Below the pieces are notes generated by a model, which saw nothing but the letters and a program-made list of their open reading frames with translations, searched no databases and was not told the origin of the DNA. A DNA stretch of 37,372 bases from Beroe ovata (lineage: Eukaryota; Ctenophora; Nuda; Beroida; Beroidae). A program made the translations under genes and the position numbers. The DNA lies in contig CAMPET010000018.1 in NCBI GenBank assembly GCA_946803715.1, positions 554,493 to 591,864 on the forward strand. Reading direction: 5' to 3'. Positions 21,141-30,894 of this stretch are shown in pieces; positions within the stretch are counted from its first letter, which is position 1, and the number at the start of each line of letters is the position of its first letter.

Positions 21141-24100
21141 TTATCTTCGATTTTTGCGTTTCTTTTGTGAAAGTTTGATTCCCAACTCTGGTTCCATCTT
21201 TTCCAACAAATCAAGAATCTGAAAATAATGGAAACACTGTTATTTCATTGATGCCTACAAGTTACTGTTGTTTAGAACTGAAAACTATGCGGAAATATTT
21301 GAGAAATTTGCATAGTTCATGGATTGGATGATTGAATAAGAGTCGCATTAGTTACGATACTGCGCGTACTATACTGCGCGTACTATACTGCGCGTACTAT
21401 ACTGCGCGTACTATACTGCGCGTACGATACTGCGCGTACTATAGTTACGATGAGAGATAGTAAGTTAATTCTCTTTTGACTCTGTTTACGCATTTCATTT
21501 GTGAACAGAGTCAAAAGAGAATTAACTTGAGAAATTTGGCACTTACCCAATCAAGATGCTCGCGAGTATGAGATGCTGAGATACAGAATCGTGCTCTAGA
21601 TCCCAGCATGGGCGTGGCCGGGAACCCAACAACCACCGGAGCTAGCCCCATCGCTAGCGAGTATTTGGCGAACGCTCTGAGGGCGGTATCGAGAATTAGA
21701 ATTCCGAATTCATGAGTTGTCGCCTGTCGACCTGAAGTTGCAACCTGATCTAGCCTATTCTACGAGAGGATTAAATTTCTCTCGGAATTATCCTGTCCCT
21801 GCAGATTACCCAATTATCACTAGTACTAGCACTAGCAGTTCACTTCATTCGTTTGGTTGATCAACTTCACCAGCAGCTGATTTTCAGCTGTTTCTCAATC
21901 GTGCATTCTTGATTCTCAAGCAAGGACTTTGCTCAAATGGTTGTACCATGGGTTTAATTACCGCGTTACTCGCATCGCAACACACGTGATTTTCCACCTC
22001 TTGACACAATTCATACGCTTCTCTACACGTGTTTTCTACTCACATTACTTGTGCAATGGTCAGTATTAGGACTGGAACGACGGGAGAGTGAAGGTCGCCA
22101 AACACAATATACCCTCGTTTCTGCAATTCTCTTCTAAAGTACCTAGTGAAAGTTAAAATATACATCAAATGAATCAGTTTAACGGTCATTCCATTGGATC
22201 TGTTAATCGTTGGTCAGCAAATAATCAGAACTGTGTTAGTATTACTATATTTCCGCTGCTGTATTAGCAGTGAGTTTTGGTGCTACCTTGTGTTTTCTGC
22301 AAGCTGTTTGATACGTCTAGCCCCATCATTCGTCCCATCAACCCCCATGATAGCACGTGTAGCAGCAATAATCTGCCGGCACACTGGCGGTGAGATGGAG
22401 TTACTGTATACGTGTGCGTGTGATTCCTTCTTCAGATGGGCGATAATTTCCTGGGGGAGTTTCAGTCAAACACAGATATACAGACGGACAGACAAACAGA
22501 CAGACAGCAGGCGTGTAAACGGACTCAAACATTCCTACGTGACAATTATGCATGCAGTGGTGTCAGCATGTTGAGACGAATGGGATACCCTAGCGTCACA
22601 CATCCCTGTTCTGACGTACTGGTGTCAGCGAATTCCATCGCAAGCATTCCTACGTCACAGTTATGTAGTGGTGTCAGCAAGTTGTGACGAACGGGGTACC
22701 CAATCGTCACGAAGCCCTGTTCTGACGTTCTGGTGTCAGCATATTCCATAGTCTGCATTCCTACGTCACGGTTTTGAAGTGGTGTCAGCGAGTTGTGACG
22801 AATGAGGTACCCAATCGTCACAAAGCCCTTTTCTGACGAACTGGTGTCAGCGCATTCCATCGCAAGCGTTCCTACGTCACAGTTATGTAGTGGTGTCAGC
22901 AAGTTGTGACGAACGGGGTACCCAATCGTCACGAAGCCCTGTTCTGACGTTCTGGTGTCAGCACATTCCCTAGTCTGCATTCCTACGTCACAGTTATGCA
23001 GTGTGTCAGCGAGCTGTGACGAATTATAGTAGCCAATCGTCAAAGAGCCCTGTTCTGACGTACAAAAAATTGGACCTCTGATGAGAATTTTCGAAAACTT
23101 CACCCTATAGAAGAGAACTTAACCTCTGACCCAATACCCCCGCTTCCACTTTATCAAAGATGTAATCCGACGAGAAATGTTAGTTGTCGACTTGAAATAG
23201 CTATCTATAATCCACATTTGTGGAATGAAAACATTGTTTAAAGCTTTGAAGTAGACCCTCTCTTAAATAGTACTGATGCACACACACACACANNNNNNNN
23301 NNNNNNNNNNNNNNNNNNNNNNNNNNNNNNNNNNNNNNNNNNNNNNNNNNNNNNNNNNNNNNNNNNNNNNNNNNNNNNNNNNNNNNNNNNNNNNNNNNNN
23401 NNNNNNNNNNNNNNNNNNNNNNNNNNNNNNNNNNNNNNNNNNNNNNNNNNNNNNNNNNNNNNNNNNNNNNNNNNNNNNNNNNNNNNNNNNNNNNNNNNNN
23501 NNNNNNNNNNNNNNNNNNNNNNNNNNNNNNNNNNNNNNNNNNNNNNNNNNNNNNNNNNNNNNNNNNNNNNNNNNNNNNNNNNNNNNNNNNNNNNNNNNNN
23601 NNNNNNNNNNNNNNNNNNNNNNNNNNNNNNNNNNNNNNNNNNNNNNNNNNNNNNNNNNNNNNNNNNNNNNNNNNNNNNNNNNNNNNNNNNNNNNNNNNNN
23701 NNNNNNNNNNNNNNNNNNNNNNNNNNNNNNNNNNNNNNNNNNNNNNNNNNNNNNNNNNNNNNNNNNNNNNNNNNNNNNNNNNNNNNNGTGCGTGTGTGTG
23801 TGCGTGTGATTGCTGCATCTACATGAACTGTGCACTCGACACCCATATCAGCATATCAGCATATATCAGCAGCGAATGTTACACTTCAACTGTTGTTCGG
23901 CAGAAGTTCCAGTACATAATTGAATTGTTAAAACTCTGAATTGTCCAGTACAGCTCTCAGTACAGCTGAATTGCCCAGTACAGCTCTCACACAGTTATCG
24001 CTCTCTCTCTCACTACATCACGATTATTTATGTTAACAAGTAGCGAGCTGAGGACAACATAAATCAAGCTTGTCATGATACTCGTCAAACATGTTACTAC

Positions 24101-27100
24101 ACAATAATGTTATTACAGTTTATTGAACAACTTCTGTTCAAGTCCGTCAAATTACATAACTTTGCAAAGGGAACACGTAAATGACCGTCTCTGACCACCC
24201 GATACCCCCAGCTCAGGTACAATGCTCGTAACGAGGATCCCTCTCCTCCTTCTCATCACCCTCCTCCCTCTGGTCACCAAGACGTCTAACATCCTCTTAA
24301 CAGTCCCGTTCAAAGGGAGCCACTACTTTGCCATCGCCGATATCGGGATCCTCCTGGCGGAGAAGGGTCACAAAGTGTCCTTCCTAACGATGATGCTCGA
24401 TCCTAGGTTTACCAAAACTCATGACAACTTCAGGATAATCCCGCAGTTCCCGACCACCATGAATGAGGACGGTTTCGATGCTATCGCGGAGAAATGTATC
24501 AGGGGTATCATTGGCGCGAGACGAGACTATGAAATGTACGCAGACTCCATGATGTCGGATGCCTTGTGCCGGGAAGGCTGGCTCCTTATCTACGAGTCAC
24601 TTGTTGATTATTACACTGGTACACATTTCAACGAATTGATACAGAACCATGCATTCGATCTCATTATCGCTGAGGAAAGAACTGTGGCGTCAATCCTTGT
24701 GCCAACACACGAGCAGAACATACCACTCGTGGCATATGTCCCCGAGGTGGAATACTCAATGCCACGAGAGGCACAGAATCTGCCCATGTTTTTGAGCAGT
24801 GAGCCGGGGCTGGGTATTCAGGTTTACCGTGGTCAGAAGCCCGGATTCTGGTACAGGGCAAAGTCACTGTTCAACCTGGTGAGTGGAGCTACTCTGATGA
24901 AAAGTGGTATAGCCAGGGTTATGCAACCTGTATACGAGAAGTACAATGTCGTGGACGGGCATGAGGAGCTCATGGAACGTGTCCAGCTGTACCTCATTAA
25001 CGACCACATAGCAGTGTCATTCCCGTACCAGATACCCAACAATGTGATCCAGATAGGAGGGTCGTCTGTGGGCCCTGGCAAACCTCTGCAGGGCCCTCTT
25101 CTGGAGTTTATAGAGAAACAAGAGCAACCAATCATCCTGGTGTCTGTGGGCTCGTATACGGACATGAAATGGTTGTATTGGTCCAATTCTCTGATACAAG
25201 CGTTGGAAGAGATGGATGTGGCTGTTATTGTGAAGACATTGCCAGACAGCATACCAAGCGTTTCCGACAAGTTCTACACATCAAACTGGCTGCCTCAGAA
25301 AGATCTGCTGTTCAGTGGGAAAATAGATCTGTTCATATCGCATTGTGGAAATAACGGTAAAATCGAGACGATCCTGTACAATGTTCCTGTTTTGTGCACC
25401 CCAATTTTTGCAGAACAGGCACTGAACGGTGAAGTTGTCCACGATAGAGGTTTCGGTGAAATGCTCCTACCACAAGAAATGACAGCCGAGAACTTCAGGA
25501 CAGCCATATCGAGAATGCTAAACGAAAAGGAGAGCTATGTAGCGAACATGAAACGGGCAACAGAATACTTCTACTCGGAACCCGCCACAGGTACCCAGAA
25601 AATGCTCTACTATCTGGACATACTTCTCCGTGATCGAAACCTCGATTTCTTGGAAAATAAGATGATAAAAACTCAGAGCTCGATTGAGATTTACCACCTG
25701 GATATCATCGGTTTTGTGCTACTGCTTGCTGGACTTGTTACAATGTTAGCTGGTGTTATTCTGGTTAAAGTTGTGAAACGCGTATGCTCAATTCTGCAAA
25801 ACAAAAAGAGTAAACGGGATTAGCAAACTTAACGTTTAACTGATAGTGTTGTAAGGAATGTGATTATGTAGCAATAGGCAAAATAAAGTCAATGATAATG
25901 GTATGATAATCTTTGATACACCAAGTTTTATTTCTACAATTACAAAGGACTCGTACCTTGTACCTCTTCTTGAGCTCGACAATTTTGGGAAGGTTGCAGG
26001 AAGTTCCTTCCATTGAGTAGATTCCCTCCACCACAATCAGTATTTTCTTCCACGGTCGCCTTGTTCTTGGCTCTCCTTCAACAATTGACGTCCGTAAAAT
26101 TGTTTCCAAGTGTTTCATATCTGAAATTGGAGATATTATCTTCGTGAGCGCTGACCAATCAACGGACGCGGAAGTGGTGTCATGAGATAGGTATAATTGA
26201 TTTAATCAAGGATACCGGAGACTTTTTACAAATTTAATTTGCTGTGATAAGAGTCATCGCAGTTCGAAGTTTGCTATCCAATTTCTTGATACTGCAGAGA
26301 GGTGGATCCAAAATCACGCCCGATGGAGAATTTCTGCAATATCCAATAGCACTCTCACAAGCATTAATTGTACGGTGAATTTGAAACACACAATATGCAG
26401 GTGCCGTGAGTCCACTATCACCTGATATCGACAAAATCGCAATGACAACGAGCGGAAACGATTCGCGCGCGCGCATTTGTTTTACAAGTAAGCCCAAATG
26501 TTTTTTCCACAAAATTTAGACATGACGTTCGCGCCTTCCATAGAAGTTGCCCGTTGCCCATCCTCTCTTTATATTCAGTTAAAACATGAAGAGAATTTCT
26601 CATTTCAAGAAGCTCACCGTTGTGTTTGAAAACTTTGATCTTTGCACCGGAGAGACGAGCTCCAAGGACAAGGGATGAGTGGTTCAGTTCGTCACTTATA
26701 AGAAGACACCCCTTCGAAGCAACGTATGAGAGAAATGAAGTTAGATCATGACCATATGCCTAAATTATCAATGCAACCTAAATTCTCTATTCAACAATTA
26801 TCTAACAGACCATTATCTAACAAATTGGTAATCACCTGCGATACAAGCGTAGCCATGTTCATTGAGTTTGTGGCGAAGCCCATTCCAAACACAATACTCT
26901 CCTCCTTCCCAACAAATGACGCAACGAGGGTCTCCAACTCGTTGTGTAGCTTGTTCGAGCCTGGGGTAGGAATGTAGGTTATCAAGCCAGAACTGATGCT
27001 TATCACTAAAACTGGATTAGGAGTGATCGCAGGCTGAATTTTCCCAATGAACACTGAGAAGTCTGCCGCCTCCTGTTTTTCAGTCTTCAGATTGGTCTAA

Positions 27101-28844
27101 AACAACTCATATCTGCACTGTAAGATGTTGATATCGCGTAGATACATGCATGTATATAAGAACACATGCACACACACACACACACACACAGTCACGCACG
27201 TATATACAGTGCACACACACACACGTTGGTACATAGTGCATACACAAACACACACACACAGACACACACACACACACAGACACACACACACACTTGCATG
27301 TTGAAAATAGGAAGAAGAGAATAGGGATATAGATTCACACTTGTCACGGTTACACAGTTAGTCGGTGGTTTCCTATGCATGAGTAATACACAGGAAAGAT
27401 ACGGTGGATAAAACACCCTGTCAGGGACCTGGCTAAATTCTACACCATCGTGGAACGGAAGTGACGTCATTATAATCCCCTGCTTTCTTCGTGACGCTTC
27501 TACAGAAATGGTGAATCGAATGTCCAGAAAATTCTAAATCCCATGTTGATGAGCCTGTCGGCTCAAATTTCTTTTCTATGATTCTATACGCGTTTACTAC
27601 CGAAATATGTAGGTACCAGTGACCGATTCATCCACACAAGAACTTACTGATTTCTCCACACAAGAACTTACTGATTTCTGCACACAAGAACTTACCGATT
27701 TCTGCACACAGCCACTTACTGATTTCTGCACACATGAACTTACCGATTTCTGCACACAAGAACTTACCGATTTCTCCACACATGAACTTACCGATTTCTG
27801 CACACATGAACTTACCGATTTCTGCACACATGAACTTACTGATTTCTGCACACATGAACTTACCGATTTCTGCACGTGAGCTGGAAAGAGCTGACCCGGA
27901 ACCCCATCTTATTTCATGGATTGTTTCCTGCGAACAGATGCCAGAGTTCTGAGCAAAGCCCAAGTAGTTGTAACTCCCAATGTTTATATACTTCCTCTTG
28001 GTATTCTGTAGTCTGTGGGAATGTTCATGCAATAGCCGCACTTTTATACTGTTACTGTGTACAAGCTTCAAAATGAGTGAGTTACTGTGTGTAGGTACTG
28101 GCAAAATTGAGACAGGAATTCGAGGAGAAGCACGAAAATCACACATTGTATTGATAAAAAATTCATGGTGATTATGAGGAAACCTGCTCCTGTGTGGACC
28201 AGTTGGGACTCAGTAATAACGAGCAATAATAAGTGCCTATATCACTGCACTGTACTCACTGCATGGTCTCGTTGAAAGGGCCGAACTTGCGGTCCCATAT
28301 CTCGATCTCCGGACCAGGCACACCCGCCACTGGGTGGTCCCAGAACTGTCTGACACGCTGGTAGATGTTCCGAGTGTAGAATGATTCAAAGTCCCGATAT
28401 AGTGGAACAAAGCCCTGAAACATTATAAACATTATTATGAACATTATAAATATCTTTTTATAATCTCGATTATTCTGAGGGCATTCTCATGATATAACTT
28501 ACAGTACCTACAGTACCAAAGCATTGTGCTATTACCTCATTTCCATATTCGACAGTGCTCATTGTCTTATCAAAGCCTAACTTGCGGAGCAATTCTCTCA
28601 AGTGTCCAAATACAACCAGAAGAAACAGACCCAGATATGTGGACATCACGGAGAAGAAAGGAGGTGGCTCAAATGAACTATCATATTCCTCTTCGTCAGT
28701 ATCATTGGGAACATCTGGGTGTTGATCTGTGGTGTCCCCATCGTTTTTCTTCCCCATTTTCCCCGAATCATGGTAAAGTTTAGGAGGTTGAGGAGGACAA
28801 TGGTCCTCACACAGACTCGTCGAATTTCCTCCTTCTGGGGGCAT
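21141..28844 (-). CDS. SPTLC2: serine palmitoyltransferase subunit 2 (SPTLC2/3 type)
   Basis: Catalytic PLP subunit of the ER enzyme that condenses serine with palmitoyl-CoA, the first step of sphingolipid synthesis. Ten exons are visible on the minus strand: 28844-28536, 28414-28260, 28012-27864, 26960-26836, 26711-26618, 26120-25957, then 22450-22287, 22142-22044, 21676-21547 and 21218-21141. All are phase-consistent. Exon 1 has an N-terminal membrane segment ([15 protein letters not shown]). Later exons carry [69 protein letters not shown] and [18 protein letters not shown]. Between 25957 and 22450 a block of about 54 codons is missing; in the family it holds DEAHS and the PLP-binding TFTKS lysine. 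The neighbouring phases (0 and 0) fit one lost exon, most likely inside the N run 23293-23787. The full protein would be near 540 residues (human 562). The stop is TAA 21143-21141. A UGT gene is nested on the opposite strand. Confidence 0.93.
21356..21439. repeat. 14-bp tandem repeat, 6 copies, in the last SPT intron
   Basis: Six copies of TATACTGCGCGTAC; the first and last begin GATACT. Each contains the palindromic core GTAC and a GCGC. Confidence 0.95.
21462..21528. repeat. perfect 25-bp inverted repeat with a 17-base loop
   Basis: Arms 21462-21486 and 21504-21528 are exact reverse complements; the arm begins AAGTTAATTCTCTTTTGACT. The structure lies in the last SPT intron, 22 bases from the 14-bp array. 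Confidence 0.95.
22480..22510. repeat. CAGA-rich microsatellite
   Basis: Short interrupted CAGA/CGGA tandem repeat inside an SPT intron, directly before the 111-bp satellite. Confidence 0.8.
22530..23063. repeat. 111-bp satellite, about 5 copies (SPT intron)
   Basis: The anchor TGTTCTGACG (TTTTCTGACG once) recurs at 22607, 22718, 22829, 22940 and 23051, an exact 111-base period. Each unit holds several CGTCA/TGACG and GTGTCAGC motifs. Because 111 is a multiple of three, a 185-codon frame stays open across it; this is not a gene. The same family lies at 36930-37372. Confidence 0.95.
23293..23787. other. assembly gap (495 N) in the SPT gene
   Basis: Bounded by (CA)n on the left and (TG)n on the right. 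It lies between the exons ending at 25957 and starting at 22450. The only missing conserved SPT block, with the catalytic lysine, is expected here. Confidence 0.95.
24222..25823 (+). CDS. UDP-glucuronosyltransferase family (GT1) enzyme, intronless
   Basis: A single 533-residue ORF, the usual UGT length. UGTs move a sugar from UDP-sugar to lipophilic acceptors in the ER lumen. Residues 1-22 are a signal peptide ([13 protein letters not shown]). His34 in [10 protein letters not shown] is in the position of the catalytic base. The donor-binding signature near residues 355-400 reads [10 protein letters not shown], then [14 protein letters not shown] and PIFAEQ. The acidic partner residue, usually Asp, is Glu in FDLIIAEE. 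A membrane anchor ([17 protein letters not shown], about 499-515) is followed by a basic tail ending KKSKRD, a KxKxx-type ER retrieval signal. The acceptor-like CAGCTCAG just before the ATG suggests a 5' UTR intron. The gene lies inside an SPT intron on the opposite strand. It is more GC-rich than its surroundings. The substrate cannot be predicted. Confidence 0.95.
   Translation: MLVTRIPLLLLITLLPLVTKTSNILLTVPFKGSHYFAIADIGILLAEKGHKVSFLTMMLDPRFTKTHDNFRIIPQFPTTMNEDGFDAIAEKCIRGIIGARRDYEMYADSMMSDALCREGWLLIYESLVDYYTGTHFNELIQNHAFDLIIAEERTVASILVPTHEQNIPLVAYVPEVEYSMPREAQNLPMFLSSEPGLGIQVYRGQKPGFWYRAKSLFNLVSGATLMKSGIARVMQPVYEKYNVVDGHEELMERVQLYLINDHIAVSFPYQIPNNVIQIGGSSVGPGKPLQGPLLEFIEKQEQPIILVSVGSYTDMKWLYWSNSLIQALEEMDVAVIVKTLPDSIPSVSDKFYTSNWLPQKDLLFSGKIDLFISHCGNNGKIETILYNVPVLCTPIFAEQALNGEVVHDRGFGEMLLPQEMTAENFRTAISRMLNEKESYVANMKRATEYFYSEPATGTQKMLYYLDILLRDRNLDFLENKMIKTQSSIEIYHLDIIGFVLLLAGLVTMLAGVILVKVVKRVCSILQNKKSKRD
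25882..25887 (+). terminator. polyadenylation signal AATAAA of the UGT gene
   Basis: Canonical AATAAA 59 bases after the UGT stop codon. It lies about 70 bases from the oppositely oriented SPT exon that ends at 25957. Confidence 0.65.
27168..27296. repeat. CA-rich microsatellite in SPT intron 3
   Basis: Three CA blocks separated by short unique pieces containing GTATATA and GTTGGTACATAG. Confidence 0.9.
27641..27880 (-). repeat. 24-bp minisatellite that multiplies the exon-3 splice donor of SPT, 10 copies
   Basis: On the minus strand the unit is GCAGAAATCG followed by GTAAGTTCATGTGT (24 bases). It joins the last bases of SPT exon 3 (coding A-E-I-G) to the first bases of intron 3. All ten copies keep GTAAGT; the base before it is G in six and A in four. 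The exon-proximal donor is at 27863. An eroded eleventh unit lies at about 27620-27640. The frame is open throughout and would read (AEIGKFMC)n. Confidence 0.97.
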
Positions 28845-29982
28845 CCTAATGAGTTACAGACTGTATCATGGAACAAAGGAATGTGGAAATCATGGTGAGC
28901 AAAGTTGTCATTGTATCTTCATGAAAATTGTCTGCTACTGAACAGGAAGATTTGAGAAAACCTGACCTGCACTAAGTGTTAAACTGCAGTGGGAGGTCTC
29001 AAATCTCAATGAACAATGAACATGATATGATACTGAAAGTTTGTGACCCCTGAAAGTTTGTGACCCCTACCCACTGATACAGATCTCTATAATTCTTAAA
29101 AATGTAGCAATGGTTAACTGCATTTTCCAACAAATATCTGATTCTGAATAGCAGGTCAAATCAGGTGTAAAGTAAATGTAAGATATCAGGTGCAAATAAT
29201 CAGGTGTAAATGTAAGAACAAGAGCAAACCAGTCAAATTAGCAGTGGAAAGTGGTCTTCGATTCTTTTGCTTATCAGTCCCCTCATTTGCAAGCAAAACA
29301 GCGAACAGATGACATTACATCTGGCAAGATATTTGAAATGAAACTGCCATACAAGAGAGCATTCAGCAGCCACTCTATGTATTTTATGATACTAGCTCTA
29401 GAAAATATGAACAATATTTAGAGAGTTATATCCACCTAACTCTCAATATTGCCAACTTACTGAGAGCCTGACTGCTTGCAAAAGTGATATGAAAGCAAAT
29501 CAGTGACTGGAATATGACTTATTTGACAGTTGTCACTGATCATACTGCAATACAAAAACATAATTATAGCAGGCATGGTTCCATATAATTGAATGTGTCA
29601 TGATGTCATGCAAAAATAAATGTGTGAAACACACATCTGCAAAAAATCGACATTATTGATTATTTGCCCCAAAAATAGGATGAAAGGACAAACAAAATTC
29701 ATAACATGAAAATTCACAAGCTTCAGACGATTGAACATTGTAGACAGTGAGACAATGTCAATCGAATCAGACCCATAATCCTCACCACAAATCTGCTGAC
29801 AGTTTGAAGACATTATAAAGTCTTCTTCAGGATCCTCACTTCTCAAATTTGATCTTTTTAAGTAGTGTTGATCAGTTCAAAATTGATAAGTTTGCTAAGT
29901 AACAACACAAAAAAATCAAAAGCGAGTTTGCGTCAATAAAATGCAAAAGCACAAAAACGTTTGACAAAAGTTTTAAATAAAG
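28845..29982. other. SPT upstream region, AT-rich
   Basis: No supported gene. It contains a two-copy 17-bp repeat (AAAGTTTGTGACCCCTG, about 29036-29069) and several CAGGTGTAAA/CAGGTCAAA motifs at about 29150-29215. It also holds a minus-strand open frame at about 29600-29860 with an acidic start (RSEDPEEDF) whose status is unclear. Confidence 0.4.
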
Positions 29983-30086
29983 TTGTAGGATTTCACCCTA
30001 CCCTTGCTGGCCGGATTTTATCCCTGGCAAGGCGGATTGAAAATCGCGCGCACCGACGGTAGGGTAAAATCCTACAATAAATAAAG
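29974..30086. mobile_element. 95-bp MITE with 20-bp inverted ends and a 9-bp target duplication
   Basis: The element spans 29983-30077. Its ends, TTGTAGGATTTCACCCTACC and GGTAGGGTAAAATCCTACAA, are inverted repeats with one mismatch. It is flanked on both sides by the exact direct repeat TAAATAAAG (29974-29982 and 30078-30086). A 9-bp duplication fits Mutator-like transposases, but the superfamily is inference. A truncated relative is at 19725-19804. Confidence 0.88.
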
Positions 30087-30260
30087 AAATATAAGAGTTA
30101 TGGAATCAAACCGCGAACCGTCACGATTCACAGTTTATTGAAAACTGGGCATTCATTGTCGATCGATGATAGACCCTGTCGAGAATTTCGTTTTGCGCGC
30201 GCGGCACAAACTTATTCTCAGACAGCTTGCTCACGCAACCGGTTTGCGGCTTGCATCAGC

Positions 30261-30312
30261 GTGTGCACATGATGCGCGCCCCTGTTCTACTCAGTGAACT
30301 GAAAAGTCGTAG
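30261..30312 (-). repeat. dispersed GC-rich repeat block, copy 2 (inverted)
   Basis: Reverse complement of the block at 20058-20135, lacking that copy's 24-base insertion. As in copy 1 it lies about 180-250 bases beyond a copy of the MITE. Confidence 0.8.
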
Positions 30313-30540
30313 AAAGTCTGGCATCGCCAGGCAAATTTATTGTGGCTCTAGCTTTCCTGATCAGGGCCGTGTCACAATGTGTACTGCAGATTTGATCGAT
30401 GTGTACTGCTGATTTGATCATGGATCAGGATGGATCAGGAACTCTGCAACTTGACCCCATAGAAGTGTCATGTGGATCAGGAATTAGGTTGTTAAAATCT
30501 GACTGGGCCCCAGAGAAGCTCCACAGTCTACATGGCCATG

Positions 30541-30599
30541 GATCACACACAAGATCATGGAGGTTCACCTAAGGTGAACCTCATGATCTTGTGTGGATC
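30541..30599. repeat. 59-bp near-perfect palindrome
   Basis: The left arm begins GATCACACACAAGATCATGG, and the right arm reads back as GATCCACACAAGATCATGAG. The arms meet at CACCTAAGGTG with almost no loop and differ only by small indels. It lies about 300 bases upstream of the PEX12 start. Confidence 0.88.
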
Positions 30600-30894
30600 A
30601 GAGATGAAATGCTAGACAAAGCTTCTGGTCCACTATTGTTTGACAATGCCATGAGCCATATTATTCCTACTTTTTTACTTGTTAGAGGAAAGTCTTGCAT
30701 ACAGCAAGGAATCTGTGCCATACTATCATGATCACCATTGATTCAATGCTAATGTGCTTTGATAATGCCATTTATTAGCATGATTCTTGGTCCAAGCTGT
30801 AAAAATCTATGCTATACTCTAATCACTCTGACTTTAAACCTAAATAAATTAAGGGATAGCTCTCTATTTTCATTCTGATCCATGCTTCACAGCC

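Noticed and set aside
22546-23103. 185-codon repeat ORF on the minus strand
   Set aside because: Produced by the 111-bp satellite, whose period is a multiple of three; no start context or splice partner.
23201-23846. Long ORFs across the second run of N
   Set aside because: Same artefact; the flanks are CA/TG repeats.
26234-26603. Minus-strand ORFs between SPT exons 5 and 6
   Set aside because: They lie in a 497-base intron whose flanking exons join in phase, and they do not match SPT.
27597-28146. Repeat protein (QKSVSSCV or AEIGKFMC repeats) as a separate gene
   Set aside because: The frame is open only because the minisatellite unit is 24 bases. It belongs to SPT exon 3 plus intron 3.
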